Source of the DNA: Ruegeria atlantica
GTDB taxonomy: Bacteria; Pseudomonadota; Alphaproteobacteria; Rhodobacterales; Rhodobacteraceae
Direction: 5' to 3'
NCBI RefSeq assembly: GCF_013032005.1
Contig: NZ_WQBE01000005.1
Span: 1 to 64,000 of the forward strand
DNA: 64,000 nt
Shown here: in pieces, positions 10,101-17,423 of the stretch
Layout of the letters: every line of letters begins with the position of its first letter
Position numbering within the stretch: the stretch's first letter is position 1
Notes under the pieces: generated by a model
Databases searched by the model: none
The model's input: the letters and a program-made list of their open reading frames with translations, nothing else
What the model was told of the DNA's origin: nothing
Position numbers and translations under genes: made by a program

Positions 10101-10383
10101 GCTGGGGGTTCTATTTCGAAATTTCCGTTCGATTTTTTGGGTTATGCTGTTTGGAAAAAACCGTCTGATCGCGATGGTCGAGCAGGTGCGCAAGAACCCT
10201 CAGTTCGACCAAAATGGCCACTATATCGCGCGCTGCGATATGATCATGGGGCTGCTGTACAAGGCGAAAAAAAACAAGGCGCAGGCTATCGAGCATCTAA
10301 GCCGGGCCCGCGTCATCGTCGAGTCTGCAGGGCGATCTCCGATGCTGACACGCATTGATACGGCGCTGGCGGAAATGGCATAG
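7198..10383 (+). CDS. class III nucleotide cyclase fused to NTPase and TPR-like region
   Basis: 1061 residues. The N-terminal cyclase homology domain (about residues 20-190) has VTVLFADMVGYT and AGDSIMALFG metal-binding motifs and STVNLAARLE with the transition-state Asn/Arg. The usual substrate lysine of GGxVxK is replaced (GGTVRDFAGD). Next comes an AAA/STAND-like NTPase with Walker A in AEPGLGKTRL (about 240-250) and an ALLQAAAVIGRRFDP winged-helix-like part, then a long helical TPR-like C-terminus. No signal or membrane segment is visible, so it is cytosolic. A stop codon in frame close upstream fixes the start region. It converges on the CHASE2 cyclase gene with only 18 bp between them. 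Confidence 0.85.
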   Translation: MGKIADKPKREQTDSEQRRQVTVLFADMVGYTAIVTSLGEEQALGFVRLTYDTLVRAVEAHGGTVRDFAGDSIMALFGIPEATEDTALRACRAAMAIHAAFEASAADIEARFGVRPKVRVGISSGTVLMAAVQGESGPTTAVGSTVNLAARLENLAPSGGSLICDTTRGLVEWVTELGFFGEHQIKGLSAPQKLWQLQAVHPDATRFDASVAQGLSGYVGRTDELSMISTALERAKDTRSVIDLVAEPGLGKTRLVFEFLHRLPADEVSVLTGNCFADGQQVPFLPFLEITRNSFLITDADNPLRVRAKLEAGLKKSGLFTQQNLGLMMNFLGLTPPEGALDGLDGVLIGLRIRELLTELLRLKCARGQVVLLIEDGHWIDSASKDLLAKMIEAPGLSNLLIIQTRRPEYTPSWQNMAGVMTVALRPLRVEDLAALAQNRLGVDALPDGLAEQLADRAGGNPLFGEEILGFLLDQGVLRVVNGRAHIEADISDSGLPVTMRSLLTARIERLDPEDRALLQAAAVIGRRFDPGLLSQITETTKSTGATLQRLQAQDVLYREPNSSDYIFKHVLLRDSVYQSLVLSRRSDLHLAIAEALVMRNANRLHEAAEVLAFHYGQTDRADQAFHYSAMAGDKCLGVCSLDEANRYFVDALELYQSDPSCATDAEFAGFMASFALCSNISLRVKKIIELAGTVRPILQKAGDSSDHALFLHHYVSCLVCNGKYHEAHWVQQELTDMAGRLNDPASKAYAMVNELSVSIYHAPIDNDRFEARKREVEAVLEQIDDAYIHNFYQATVGWNELTRGRVARAHAASDRMIALGKAKNDPRSLGYGTAMKALIAMVTDDHELALEMAEKARKASKVEFELAIAEAARVGAMVPLEMPGATEVVQNHIKACNDKGCTLFTFGPAAMLGVAYALNGRITDGLRQIECAIQKRTDEGTQVSADWARLFLCEMYLAILTGEGGGSLGVLFRNFRSIFWVMLFGKNRLIAMVEQVRKNPQFDQNGHYIARCDMIMGLLYKAKKNKAQAIEHLSRARVIVESAGRSPMLTRIDTALAEMA

Positions 10384-10401
10384 CCTCTCCATTCGAATTG
10401 C

Positions 10402-12636
10402 TCAGGCTGATGGTTTTCGGGCGCGCCTTTGGTGGCTGAAGATCAACTGATTGGATTGGAAATCCGACCGGAAATCGGCGGCCCTGCCGGACAGCGCGTA
10501 ATAGAACTTCATCAACCCGGGTTCGATATGGTGGGCTTGTTCGATGCAATCCTCGCATATTCGTTCAATCCGGTCCTGAGGGTGCCGGTCCCGAATGGCC
10601 GCGATCAGCCTTTGGTGGGTTGTTTCCAATTTCTGAAATTCAGGGGTTTCCAGTACGTCTTGATTGCCAACCAGCACGAAAACGGGTTCCAGGTCAGTTC
10701 GTCCCTTAAGGTCGACATACCCGGCCTCAAGCATCGCCATTTCGTGCCGCGTTTTCTCATACACCGAACTTGAGACAACGATGTCATAGTCCACATGGCG
10801 GCAGCTTTGTTCGATCCGCGCGGCGACGTTCACTACATCCCCGATGACGGTATAGTTGAACCTGCGCTTTGACCCGATATTACCGACGCAGGCCCGACCC
10901 GTGGCGCAACCGGTCGCCAGCGCAATCGGCGGCCGCCCCTGCATGACGTCCGAGGCGTTGAACTCTACCAGCGCCCGTCGCATCAACAGCGCCGCCTTTG
11001 CGGCACGGCATGGGTGATCTTCGACCGGCAGGGGGGCGTTCCAAAACGCCATTACCGCATCGCCGATGAATTTGTCTATGGTGCCCCGTTCCAGCAATAT
11101 CTGGTCGCCGATCTGAGAAAACAGTTGATTCAGCAAGGTGACGAGATCGGTGGCCGAAACCGACTCGGACAAAGGTGTAAAGCCCCGGATATCCGAGAAC
11201 ATGACGGTGATCTCTTGTGTCTCACCGCCCAGTTGAAGCTGATGCCCCGACACCTCAATTTCATCCAGAATCTCGGGCGCGACATAGTGGGAAAAAATCT
11301 GTCGGATCACACGTTTTTCGCGCTCGGTCGAGATGAACAGATAGCCCGCCAGCAGGCCGAAATTTGCCATGCCCCCCATTAGCGGAAAGGTAACGTCGAA
11401 CAGAACCAGTTGGTGCTGGAATGCCAGCCAACTGATGCCAAGGACAACCGCCGCCGCCACGCCACCTGCAACAAATGACGCAACCGCCCCGAACCGCGCC
11501 ATGACGGCCGTGACCACTACGCCAAGAATGACGAAAGACAGCAGTTCGAGCGCCGACGTCACATCCGAGCGGCTTAGCATTTCGTCGGTCAGGACCTGTT
11601 CAAGAATTTGCGCATGGATCGACACGCCCGGAACAGATTCACCCAAAGGTGTCTGGTGCATGTCAAACAATCCGGCGGCCGACGTGCCGACCAGAATGAT
11701 CCGCCCTTCGATTTCGGCGCGCAGATCGGGATTGTCCTGTGGCTGCATGATATCATCAGCTGACAGATACAGGTCCGGGTTATCGCGCCTGTACCTGACC
11801 CAGACCTCGCCGTTTTCGGTGGTTGGCAGGCGGAATTGACCAATCTCGACCGCCAGCATGATACCGGCCTCATCCGGCATGCCTTCGGCAATGATGACGG
11901 GTTCGTCTATGGCAACCCTTAGCGCCTCAACCCCCAGCCCCGGCAGCGCACCATCCGGCCCGCCCCACAAGACCGGTACACGGCGCACGATGCCCATACC
12001 GCCAAGGGGTGAGACATTGACCCCTCCAATACCTGCTGCCGCTCGATCCAGCGGTGAGGCTGGTGGGGTCCAATAAGGAACGGTAACCAGTCCCGAAGTC
12101 GGCGATTCCCCTATTTCGATGATCCCGGCCATCGGCGTGACGTGCCTGCCGTCGCTGGATTGCCGGGCTGCCGCGCCCAATACAACCGGCCAATTGGCGA
12201 TCTCCATTCCGAACAGCACGTCATGGTCCAGCTTCTCGGCGTGGCGCTCAACTGACAGCACCCCAGAGAGCGAGGGTTCTTCCAGCAACCGCGCAGGCGA
12301 GAACCTGTCAGGTTCGACGAACAAAATGTCAAAGGCGATAGCGGCGGCCCCATATTCGCCCAGGTTCTGGACCATCTGTGCCAAAAGGGTTCGGGGCCAG
12401 GGCCATTGCCCCCAGTTTGCAAGCGACTGTTCGTCGATATCCACCACGCGGACAGGCAGATCAGGGTTGTATTCGCGGGGTGAGATGCGTTGCAGAATGT
12501 CGAAATAGATCAGCCGTGTCATCCGCACCGGATACGGATCGAGAACCCGGATAAAACACCCGAAAAGGATCAGGCCCAGCCCGACCAGCTGGAAGGCCCG
12601 CCGCCGCCCTGTTCTTTCTTTGGGCTTCCCGGTCAC
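10402..12636 (-). CDS. CHASE2-domain adenylate/guanylate cyclase
   Basis: 744 residues. N-terminal membrane helix (about 12-30), then an extracytoplasmic CHASE2 sensor domain (VRVVDIDEQSLANWGQWPWPR, IAFDILFVEPDR), three consecutive transmembrane helices (about 355-445) and a C-terminal class III cyclase domain with ITVMFSDIRGFT, DKFIGDAVMAFWNAP and NYTVIGDVVNVAARIE. Substrate lysine and metal aspartates are present, so activity is expected, probably cAMP formation in response to an unknown periplasmic signal. It lies 106 bp downstream of a FecR-domain gene on the same strand, a pairing I recognise from other proteobacteria. Confidence 0.92.
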   Translation of the reverse strand: MTGKPKERTGRRRAFQLVGLGLILFGCFIRVLDPYPVRMTRLIYFDILQRISPREYNPDLPVRVVDIDEQSLANWGQWPWPRTLLAQMVQNLGEYGAAAIAFDILFVEPDRFSPARLLEEPSLSGVLSVERHAEKLDHDVLFGMEIANWPVVLGAAARQSSDGRHVTPMAGIIEIGESPTSGLVTVPYWTPPASPLDRAAAGIGGVNVSPLGGMGIVRRVPVLWGGPDGALPGLGVEALRVAIDEPVIIAEGMPDEAGIMLAVEIGQFRLPTTENGEVWVRYRRDNPDLYLSADDIMQPQDNPDLRAEIEGRIILVGTSAAGLFDMHQTPLGESVPGVSIHAQILEQVLTDEMLSRSDVTSALELLSFVILGVVVTAVMARFGAVASFVAGGVAAAVVLGISWLAFQHQLVLFDVTFPLMGGMANFGLLAGYLFISTEREKRVIRQIFSHYVAPEILDEIEVSGHQLQLGGETQEITVMFSDIRGFTPLSESVSATDLVTLLNQLFSQIGDQILLERGTIDKFIGDAVMAFWNAPLPVEDHPCRAAKAALLMRRALVEFNASDVMQGRPPIALATGCATGRACVGNIGSKRRFNYTVIGDVVNVAARIEQSCRHVDYDIVVSSSVYEKTRHEMAMLEAGYVDLKGRTDLEPVFVLVGNQDVLETPEFQKLETTHQRLIAAIRDRHPQDRIERICEDCIEQAHHIEPGLMKFYYALSGRAADFRSDFQSNQLIFSHQRRARKPSA

Positions 12637-12742
12637 GTTTGCCTCCGAATATCGTGGTCAGCCCGGACGGACATGAACGGGATGTGCGCATTTTTCTGCG
12701 ACAACGACTGATCTGATGTCATGCAGCGGGGCCTGTGTTTGC

Positions 12743-13825
12743 TCAACCGCCGCTATTGCCGCCGTTACCGCCAGTGGTGCCACTGCCGCTGCCGCCGCCA
12801 AATCCCCCTGTTCCGCCACCACCAATCGTGCCACCGCTGCCTGGCCCGCCGCTGCCGGAACCGCCGCCGATCGAGCCGCCACTGCCATCGCCACTGCCGC
12901 TACCGTTTCCGACATTACCGCCACTGCCGTTGCTGCTGCCAGTGCTGCTGCCGACGCTGCCGCCATTGCCGCTGCCGACGCCGACGCTGTTTGACGGGGA
13001 CGACCCGGAGGCCCCAGCGCTTTGCACTTCACGCGGCCCCCAGTCAGGGCCGGATGCAGGGACCTCTGATCGTTGCGGCAGAGGTGGCACGGCGTCCCTG
13101 CCGCAGCCCGTCACATCTGTTTGCAATGGAATCAGCAATTGCTCTTGTGACTGAACAAAGGGGAACCCTTCTTTCACCGCTTGTTCGTAACTTTCCTGAT
13201 CGACAGAGCGCCCGATACGTCCACTCTGTGTGGTGGCGAGAAGGTTGCATTTGCGCCCGGTCTCTTGGCAAATGCCGTTCTGACCACACATTTCTACTCG
13301 GCCCTGTAAAATCAGCATGGCGCTTTGCGCGCCGGGCGCGACCCATATGTCAAAAGTCGTTCCGCGTACGGCCATGGTCGCAGTGGGCGTTTGAATCGAG
13401 TAGGCGCGCTTTTTGCTTTTGCCAGAGATAAAGCGAAAGCTGCCGCCAAGGGCCTGAACCGCGAAGTTCTTGGCCTTTTTGTTGCCGCGCAGCATTGTCA
13501 CATCCAGTGTCATCCGAGCATTCGGGCCAATCGCGATCTTGGTTTCATCGACGAAAACCAACTGAACCAGACCGCTGCCGTCGGTGGATATGGAATCGCC
13601 AGATGCAACTTCCATCCCTGTGCGCAACGGCTGCGATTTCCCTGCGCGCGTTAATTCAGCGCCTTGTTCGACGCCGATGACTTTTCCTATGTTGGCTAAG
13701 GCCTGCGAAGGCAGAAGCAAAACACAACAAATAACGAGTAACGATTTCAACCAAGCCAACCTAACGTCCTTCCCCCACAGATAGGTACTGAGCGCATCGC
13801 GCCCACCGCTCGGTTTGCCCCTCAA
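12743..13825 (-). CDS. exported FecR-domain protein with Gly/Ser-rich tail
   Basis: 360 residues in the longest frame. A hydrophobic export signal (LLVICCVLLLPSQALA) is followed by a FecR domain (about 55-190: ASGDSISTDGSGLVQLVFVDETKIAIGPNARM, TATMAVRGTTFDI). The last 85 or so residues are almost only Gly and Ser, with repeats such as GSGSGG and IGGG. The true start may be a TTG near 13759 with GGGGGAAGG upstream, directly before the signal peptide. It precedes the CHASE2 cyclase gene on the same strand and may supply or modulate its periplasmic signal (inference). The repetitive tail also gives long spurious open frames on the other strand. Confidence 0.8.
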   Translation of the reverse strand: MRGKPSGGRDALSTYLWGKDVRLAWLKSLLVICCVLLLPSQALANIGKVIGVEQGAELTRAGKSQPLRTGMEVASGDSISTDGSGLVQLVFVDETKIAIGPNARMTLDVTMLRGNKKAKNFAVQALGGSFRFISGKSKKRAYSIQTPTATMAVRGTTFDIWVAPGAQSAMLILQGRVEMCGQNGICQETGRKCNLLATTQSGRIGRSVDQESYEQAVKEGFPFVQSQEQLLIPLQTDVTGCGRDAVPPLPQRSEVPASGPDWGPREVQSAGASGSSPSNSVGVGSGNGGSVGSSTGSSNGSGGNVGNGSGSGDGSGGSIGGGSGSGGPGSGGTIGGGGTGGFGGGSGSGTTGGNGGNSGG

Positions 13826-14089
13826 TAAATTCGTATTTTTGAATTATACGCTAATAAATCTATACAAATATGCCTTATAGCCCGTGTATTTGGCAAGTTT
13901 TCAGTTCAGAGCGCGTCATATTGAGTAGTTTGAAGAATTCCTTCGCGCAATTGCGAGTGCTTAAATCCGTCCTTAAGAGCGCCGAAATTTCGCTGATTGC
14001 GTGTGCGTTTGCGACGAATTTGAGAAAAGTGAGCAAGGCATAGAAAATCGCCTTGTATCCGGGTGACAGGCAAGGATATACCCGCCAGC
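13826..14089. other. intergenic region before tRNA-Ser
   Basis: 264 bp between the FecR gene and tRNA-Ser. An open frame runs through it antisense to the tRNA, starting MAETKGFEPS, but this is a known kind of artefact produced by tRNA-Ser. I see no gene here. Confidence 0.5.
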
Positions 14090-14179
14090 GGAGACGTGGC
14101 CGAGTGGTCGAAGGCGCTCCCCTGCTAAGGGAGTAGGCCCGGAAGGGTCTCGAGGGTTCGAATCCCTTCGTCTCCGCCA
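14090..14179 (+). tRNA. tRNA-Ser (anticodon GCU)
   Basis: 90-nt class II tRNA with encoded CCA. The acceptor stem GGAGACG (14090-14096) pairs with CGTCTCC (14169-14175). The anticodon stem CTCCC/GGGAG encloses CTGCTAA with anticodon GCT at 14124-14126. A long variable arm and a T arm with GGTTCGAATCC follow. It reads AGC/AGU serine codons. It borders the denitrification cluster, so it is a possible past integration site, although no second att-like copy of its 3' end is seen in the window. Confidence 0.97.
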
Positions 14180-14204
14180 CCTACCATTTTTAGATGCGGT
14201 CGGA

Positions 14205-14265
14205 ACAACGGCTTATGTTGTAAGCCGTTGTGGGCACTTGATGGTTTGGCTTTTTGGAAAGCCAA
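14205..14265. terminator. two adjacent perfect hairpins between tRNA-Ser and nosX
   Basis: The first hairpin, 14205-14231, has an 11-bp perfect stem ACAACGGCTTA/TAAGCCGTTGT around TGTTG. The second, 14246-14265, has an 8-bp stem TTGGCTTT/AAAGCCAA around TTGG. They lie between convergent tRNA-Ser and nosX and probably end one or both transcripts, although T-runs are short. Confidence 0.5.
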
Positions 14266-14300
14266 TGGCCTCGCTTACTAGGATGACCACCGAAGTTTTT

Positions 14301-15203
14301 TCAGATGTACATTTCTTTGCGCGCCTCGGGGAATGACCTGATCGCGGCGTCAACGCGCGTTTCAGGCAACGCGCACAAGGCCGTGGACAGCCCGTCGGCG
14401 ATGGCTGCGCTGGGGGCTGAGACCGATACTATGTGGTTCGTTGCTACCTCGTCTTGCGGGTTCAGGATGTGGCCTTGATCATCGGTCAGCATGAGGTTGC
14501 CTGCGTCCGAGGTTGCAACAGCACGATCGCTTAATTCGATGGATTTGAGAACTTCTCTGCCGGGTCCGGCCAGTCCGACTTGCCAGGCTTGCCCGTCTTG
14601 GCGATGGCCAAGGGCGGCGATTTCCCCCATATTTACCAATACATCGCGTAGACCGTGCGAGGCCAGCAAAGCCGCGATGCGGTCGGTAATGGCGCCTTGT
14701 GCGATACCGTTCAGCGTCAGTGCTGAAACACCGGGTTGGGGCAGGCAGATCATGTCGGACCCGATTAAAACGCGAGACCATCCAATGGATTTTCGGGCGG
14801 AATGGACCTCTTGCGCGGTGGCCCCGTTGGCCAGCGCGGACCAGAACGGTTGAATTGAAGGATCAAAAACTCCATCTGTGGCCTCGTGCAAGGCCGAACA
14901 CAGGCTGAGGACGTTCAGCAGTTCGGGGGCTGGGGCTGGCAGTTGCCCGTCGCGGTTCAGGCGGCTGAGTTCGGATTGCGGTCGGTACAGGCTGAAGATG
15001 TTCTCAAGCCGGTTCACTTCGGCTTCGACCGCGGTGATGATTGGCGCGGCCTGTGTGTCCGTCAGCCCCTCAAGTCGCAAGCTGGCCGAGGCCCCAAGCG
15101 CGACCCCGTGCCAGTGGGCCGTAGGGGCAGACTTGGCACCCGCGGGAAAGGCGGCACAAGCGGCGGACATGGTTAGAAACCGGCGGCGGGAGAGGGCAGT
15201 CAT
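14301..15203 (-). CDS. nosX: NosX, ApbE-type FAD:protein FMN transferase
   Basis: 300 residues. A twin-arginine signal (SRRRFLTMSAACAAFPAGAKS) directs the protein to the periplasm. ApbE features include LNRDGQLPAPAPELLNVL, the GIAQGAITDRIA segment and a C-terminal TSDAGNLMLTDDQGHILNP region. The family covalently attaches FMN to a threonine; in N2O respiration the target is NosR, which here carries the acceptor motif SGATVT. It is the last gene of nosRZDFYLX, and its ATG overlaps the end of nosL by 4 nt. Confidence 0.92.
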   Translation of the reverse strand: MTALSRRRFLTMSAACAAFPAGAKSAPTAHWHGVALGASASLRLEGLTDTQAAPIITAVEAEVNRLENIFSLYRPQSELSRLNRDGQLPAPAPELLNVLSLCSALHEATDGVFDPSIQPFWSALANGATAQEVHSARKSIGWSRVLIGSDMICLPQPGVSALTLNGIAQGAITDRIAALLASHGLRDVLVNMGEIAALGHRQDGQAWQVGLAGPGREVLKSIELSDRAVATSDAGNLMLTDDQGHILNPQDEVATNHIVSVSAPSAAIADGLSTALCALPETRVDAAIRSFPEARKEMYI

Positions 15204-15715
15204 GAGGGGGTCTCCAGTTTCAGGTCCAGATCAACGGGGCCCAGAACCTCGGTGTCGGGGATGCCGGACAGAGGCAGCAGGTTGCCACCGTACTGGCCAA
15301 TAAAGGTTTCAGCGGCAGCGGGGTCTGCAAAGGGCACCACCTCGCGCGCGCCCATGCCGCCCGCAACATTGGCTCCGACCACAAAGGTTGCGCCCTCGGC
15401 GGCGATCCAGTTGGAAACACCTGGCTGTTGCCAGTTGGGCGCGGCGCCCATATCGCTGACATAGACCGCTGCAATGGGTGCATCACGCTCGGGGCTTTTT
15501 AGGTAGGCCACCATGTCGCGCACTTGGGCGAAGAACAGAGGTGTAGGGTAGCCTTCCAGATGGATCTGACCTTTGGGGCCACCATGTTCAGCGATGTTCA
15601 TCTGGCAGAAAAAGCTTAGCGCATCGGGGGTCAGGTCCACTGGATCAGGGGCCTCGGCGATCTCTTCCTTGCAGGCCGCCAGCGCGACAAACGCGATCAA
15701 AGCAAGACGTTTCAT
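15200..15715 (-). CDS. nosL: NosL copper-chaperone lipoprotein
   Basis: 171 residues from the ATG at 15715, which overlaps the nosY stop by 4 nt; longer frames upstream are shadows of nosY. The lipoprotein signal has its lipobox at LAAC (Cys about 15). The copper-binding C-x-M motif is in FFCQMNIAEHGGPKGQI. Family knowledge: NosL delivers Cu(I) to apo-NosZ at the outer face of the inner membrane with NosDFY. The C-terminal half carries GGNLLPLSGIPDTEVLGP. Confidence 0.93.
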   Translation of the reverse strand: MKRLALIAFVALAACKEEIAEAPDPVDLTPDALSFFCQMNIAEHGGPKGQIHLEGYPTPLFFAQVRDMVAYLKSPERDAPIAAVYVSDMGAAPNWQQPGVSNWIAAEGATFVVGANVAGGMGAREVVPFADPAAAETFIGQYGGNLLPLSGIPDTEVLGPVDLDLKLETPS

Positions 15716-16533
15716 GGCTCGACCCTCCGAAACGCGGCGCGGGCGAGGATAAAGCCCAATACCGGCCAGATCAGCAGGGAGGCAGGAGCGGCCCAGACGG
15801 GCAGTGCCTGCGCGGCCCCGGTCATGCCGGACGCCATCGCAACGCCTTCGGTCGCGGCGATGTTCCACAAACGGAATGCGTCGGCCGGGTTGGCTACCAT
15901 CACCCACGGAAAGACGGATTGGGTGAAGGTGCCGCCCTTGTCCATGACGACGGCTCCCAACAAGCCCAGATCATAAAGGACGACAAAGACCAGCCAGAGC
16001 CCGGCCGACAAACCTGCTGCTGCCGTGGCGCCCCTAGCCAGGGCAGACAGCAGGTAACCCAGCGCCAGAAACACGGCGCCCAGCAGGATGGATGTGAGGA
16101 TTAGGCGTAGCAATGCCATCAGGCTTTCTGGCCCCGCGCCGCCGAACCATGCGGCCACTGCACCAGCGGTGCCAAAGCCGACGGTCATGGCAAAGGCAAG
16201 TGCGGCCAGATGGGCGGTGAATTTGCCCAACAGGATTTCTCCACGCCCCGCCGGATAGGATAGCAGCAGCGATAAGCTGCCCCGGTCCACGTCACCTGCG
16301 ATGGCATCAAAAGCGATCATCAACGCCAGTAAGGGGGCAAGATATACTGACAACGTAGTCATCGAGGCAACCGAGACGGTCAGCATATCGACGCCCAGCG
16401 TACCGGTAGGCGCGCTGCCTGCAAAGGTTAGCGCCAAGGCGAACAGCACCATGATCAGGGTGGCCACCAGCAGCCAGCGGTTGCGGCGCAGGATCAGCAT
16501 CTCCGTTCGGGTAATGGCGAGGAAGCGGGTCAT
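15712..16533 (-). CDS. nosY: NosY, ABC transporter membrane subunit
   Basis: 273 residues with six hydrophobic helices, an ABC-2-type permease. Recognisable NosY stretches are the N-terminal RTEMLILRRNRW amphipathic start, AFDAIAGDVDRGSLSLLLSYPAGRGEILLGKF and a LGYLLSALARG helix. With NosF ATPase and NosD it forms the NosDFY complex for maturation of the CuZ site of N2O reductase. It overlaps nosF upstream and nosL downstream by 4 nt each. Confidence 0.93.
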   Translation of the reverse strand: MTRFLAITRTEMLILRRNRWLLVATLIMVLFALALTFAGSAPTGTLGVDMLTVSVASMTTLSVYLAPLLALMIAFDAIAGDVDRGSLSLLLSYPAGRGEILLGKFTAHLAALAFAMTVGFGTAGAVAAWFGGAGPESLMALLRLILTSILLGAVFLALGYLLSALARGATAAAGLSAGLWLVFVVLYDLGLLGAVVMDKGGTFTQSVFPWVMVANPADAFRLWNIAATEGVAMASGMTGAAQALPVWAAPASLLIWPVLGFILARAAFRRVEP

Positions 16534-17423
16534 TGCATCTCCTCCTGAGCGTAGTGGCGATAAAGGTCTTCCAGCTTGGGTGGGGTCATTTCCACATCCG
16601 CCACGGCATCGCCCATTCCAGCGATCCGGCGCAGGGCCTCCATTTTGTCATCTGGGGAACACAGCAACTCAACGGATGCGCCATTGATCCGGTCGCCACC
16701 CAATGCCGCGGCCAGCGCTTCGGGGTTGGTGCTGGCGCGCACGCGCAGGCGGATCGGTAGACCAGCTAGGGCCGACAGGTTAGTCAACGTATCATCAGCC
16801 ACCATCCGGCCTTTGCGCATGATGGCGATGCGGTCGGTGCGCGCCTCAACTTCGGTCAGGGCGTGGGATGCGATCAGGACAGCGGTACCTTTCGCTGCCA
16901 ACTCGTCAATGATGGCGTAAAGGTCTTGCCGCGAAATGGGGTCTAGCCCCGAGGTGGGCTCATCCAGCAGCGCCACTTTCGGCTGACCCAACAGAACTTG
17001 AGCCAAGCCCAGACGTTGCCGCATCCCTTTGGAATACGTTCCGATCCGGCGATCCAGCGCATCGCTGAGACCGACACGGTTCAGCAGGCCGGGTACATCA
17101 GCTTTGGTTCCCGACAATTTCGCAAACAGTGTTAGCTGTTCCCGTCCGGTTAAAGCGGGATGAAACGACACCGCCTCGGGTAGATACGCGGTCTCGCGCC
17201 GCGCTTGTTCGCTGCCGGGGGTGGCGTCTCCGATCCGAATGGCTCCGCCATGGATCGGCGTCAGGCCGAGGATGGATTTGATCAGGGTCGACTTGCCCGC
17301 GCCGTTATGGCCCAGCAGCGCCACGCGCTGTCCGGGGGCAAGAGACAGGTTGATATCGTCAAGAACGCGAGTTTTTCCGCGGTCCTTGCTGACATGGTCG
17401 ATAACTAGGGCCTTATCCGTCAT
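16530..17423 (-). CDS. nosF: NosF, ABC transporter ATPase
   Basis: 297 residues. Walker A GHNGAGKST, signature YSKGMRQRLGLAQ, Walker B VALLDEPTSGLDP and switch-H in LIASHAL are all intact. It powers NosDFY. The last 90 residues form the NosF-specific C-terminal domain. It overlaps nosD by 11 nt and nosY by 4 nt. Confidence 0.95.
   Translation of the reverse strand: MTDKALVIDHVSKDRGKTRVLDDINLSLAPGQRVALLGHNGAGKSTLIKSILGLTPIHGGAIRIGDATPGSEQARRETAYLPEAVSFHPALTGREQLTLFAKLSGTKADVPGLLNRVGLSDALDRRIGTYSKGMRQRLGLAQVLLGQPKVALLDEPTSGLDPISRQDLYAIIDELAAKGTAVLIASHALTEVEARTDRIAIMRKGRMVADDTLTNLSALAGLPIRLRVRASTNPEALAAALGGDRINGASVELLCSPDDKMEALRRIAGMGDAVADVEMTPPKLEDLYRHYAQEEMQ

Noticed and set aside
12716..13431. 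Plus-strand Ala-, Pro- and Cys/Arg-rich frames opposite the FecR gene
   Set aside because: They are shadows of the Gly/Ser repeat tail and have no ribosome site.
13875..14180. Minus-strand open frame starting MAETKGFEPS over tRNA-Ser
   Set aside because: Its N-terminus is the antisense translation of tRNA-Ser, a well-known false gene.
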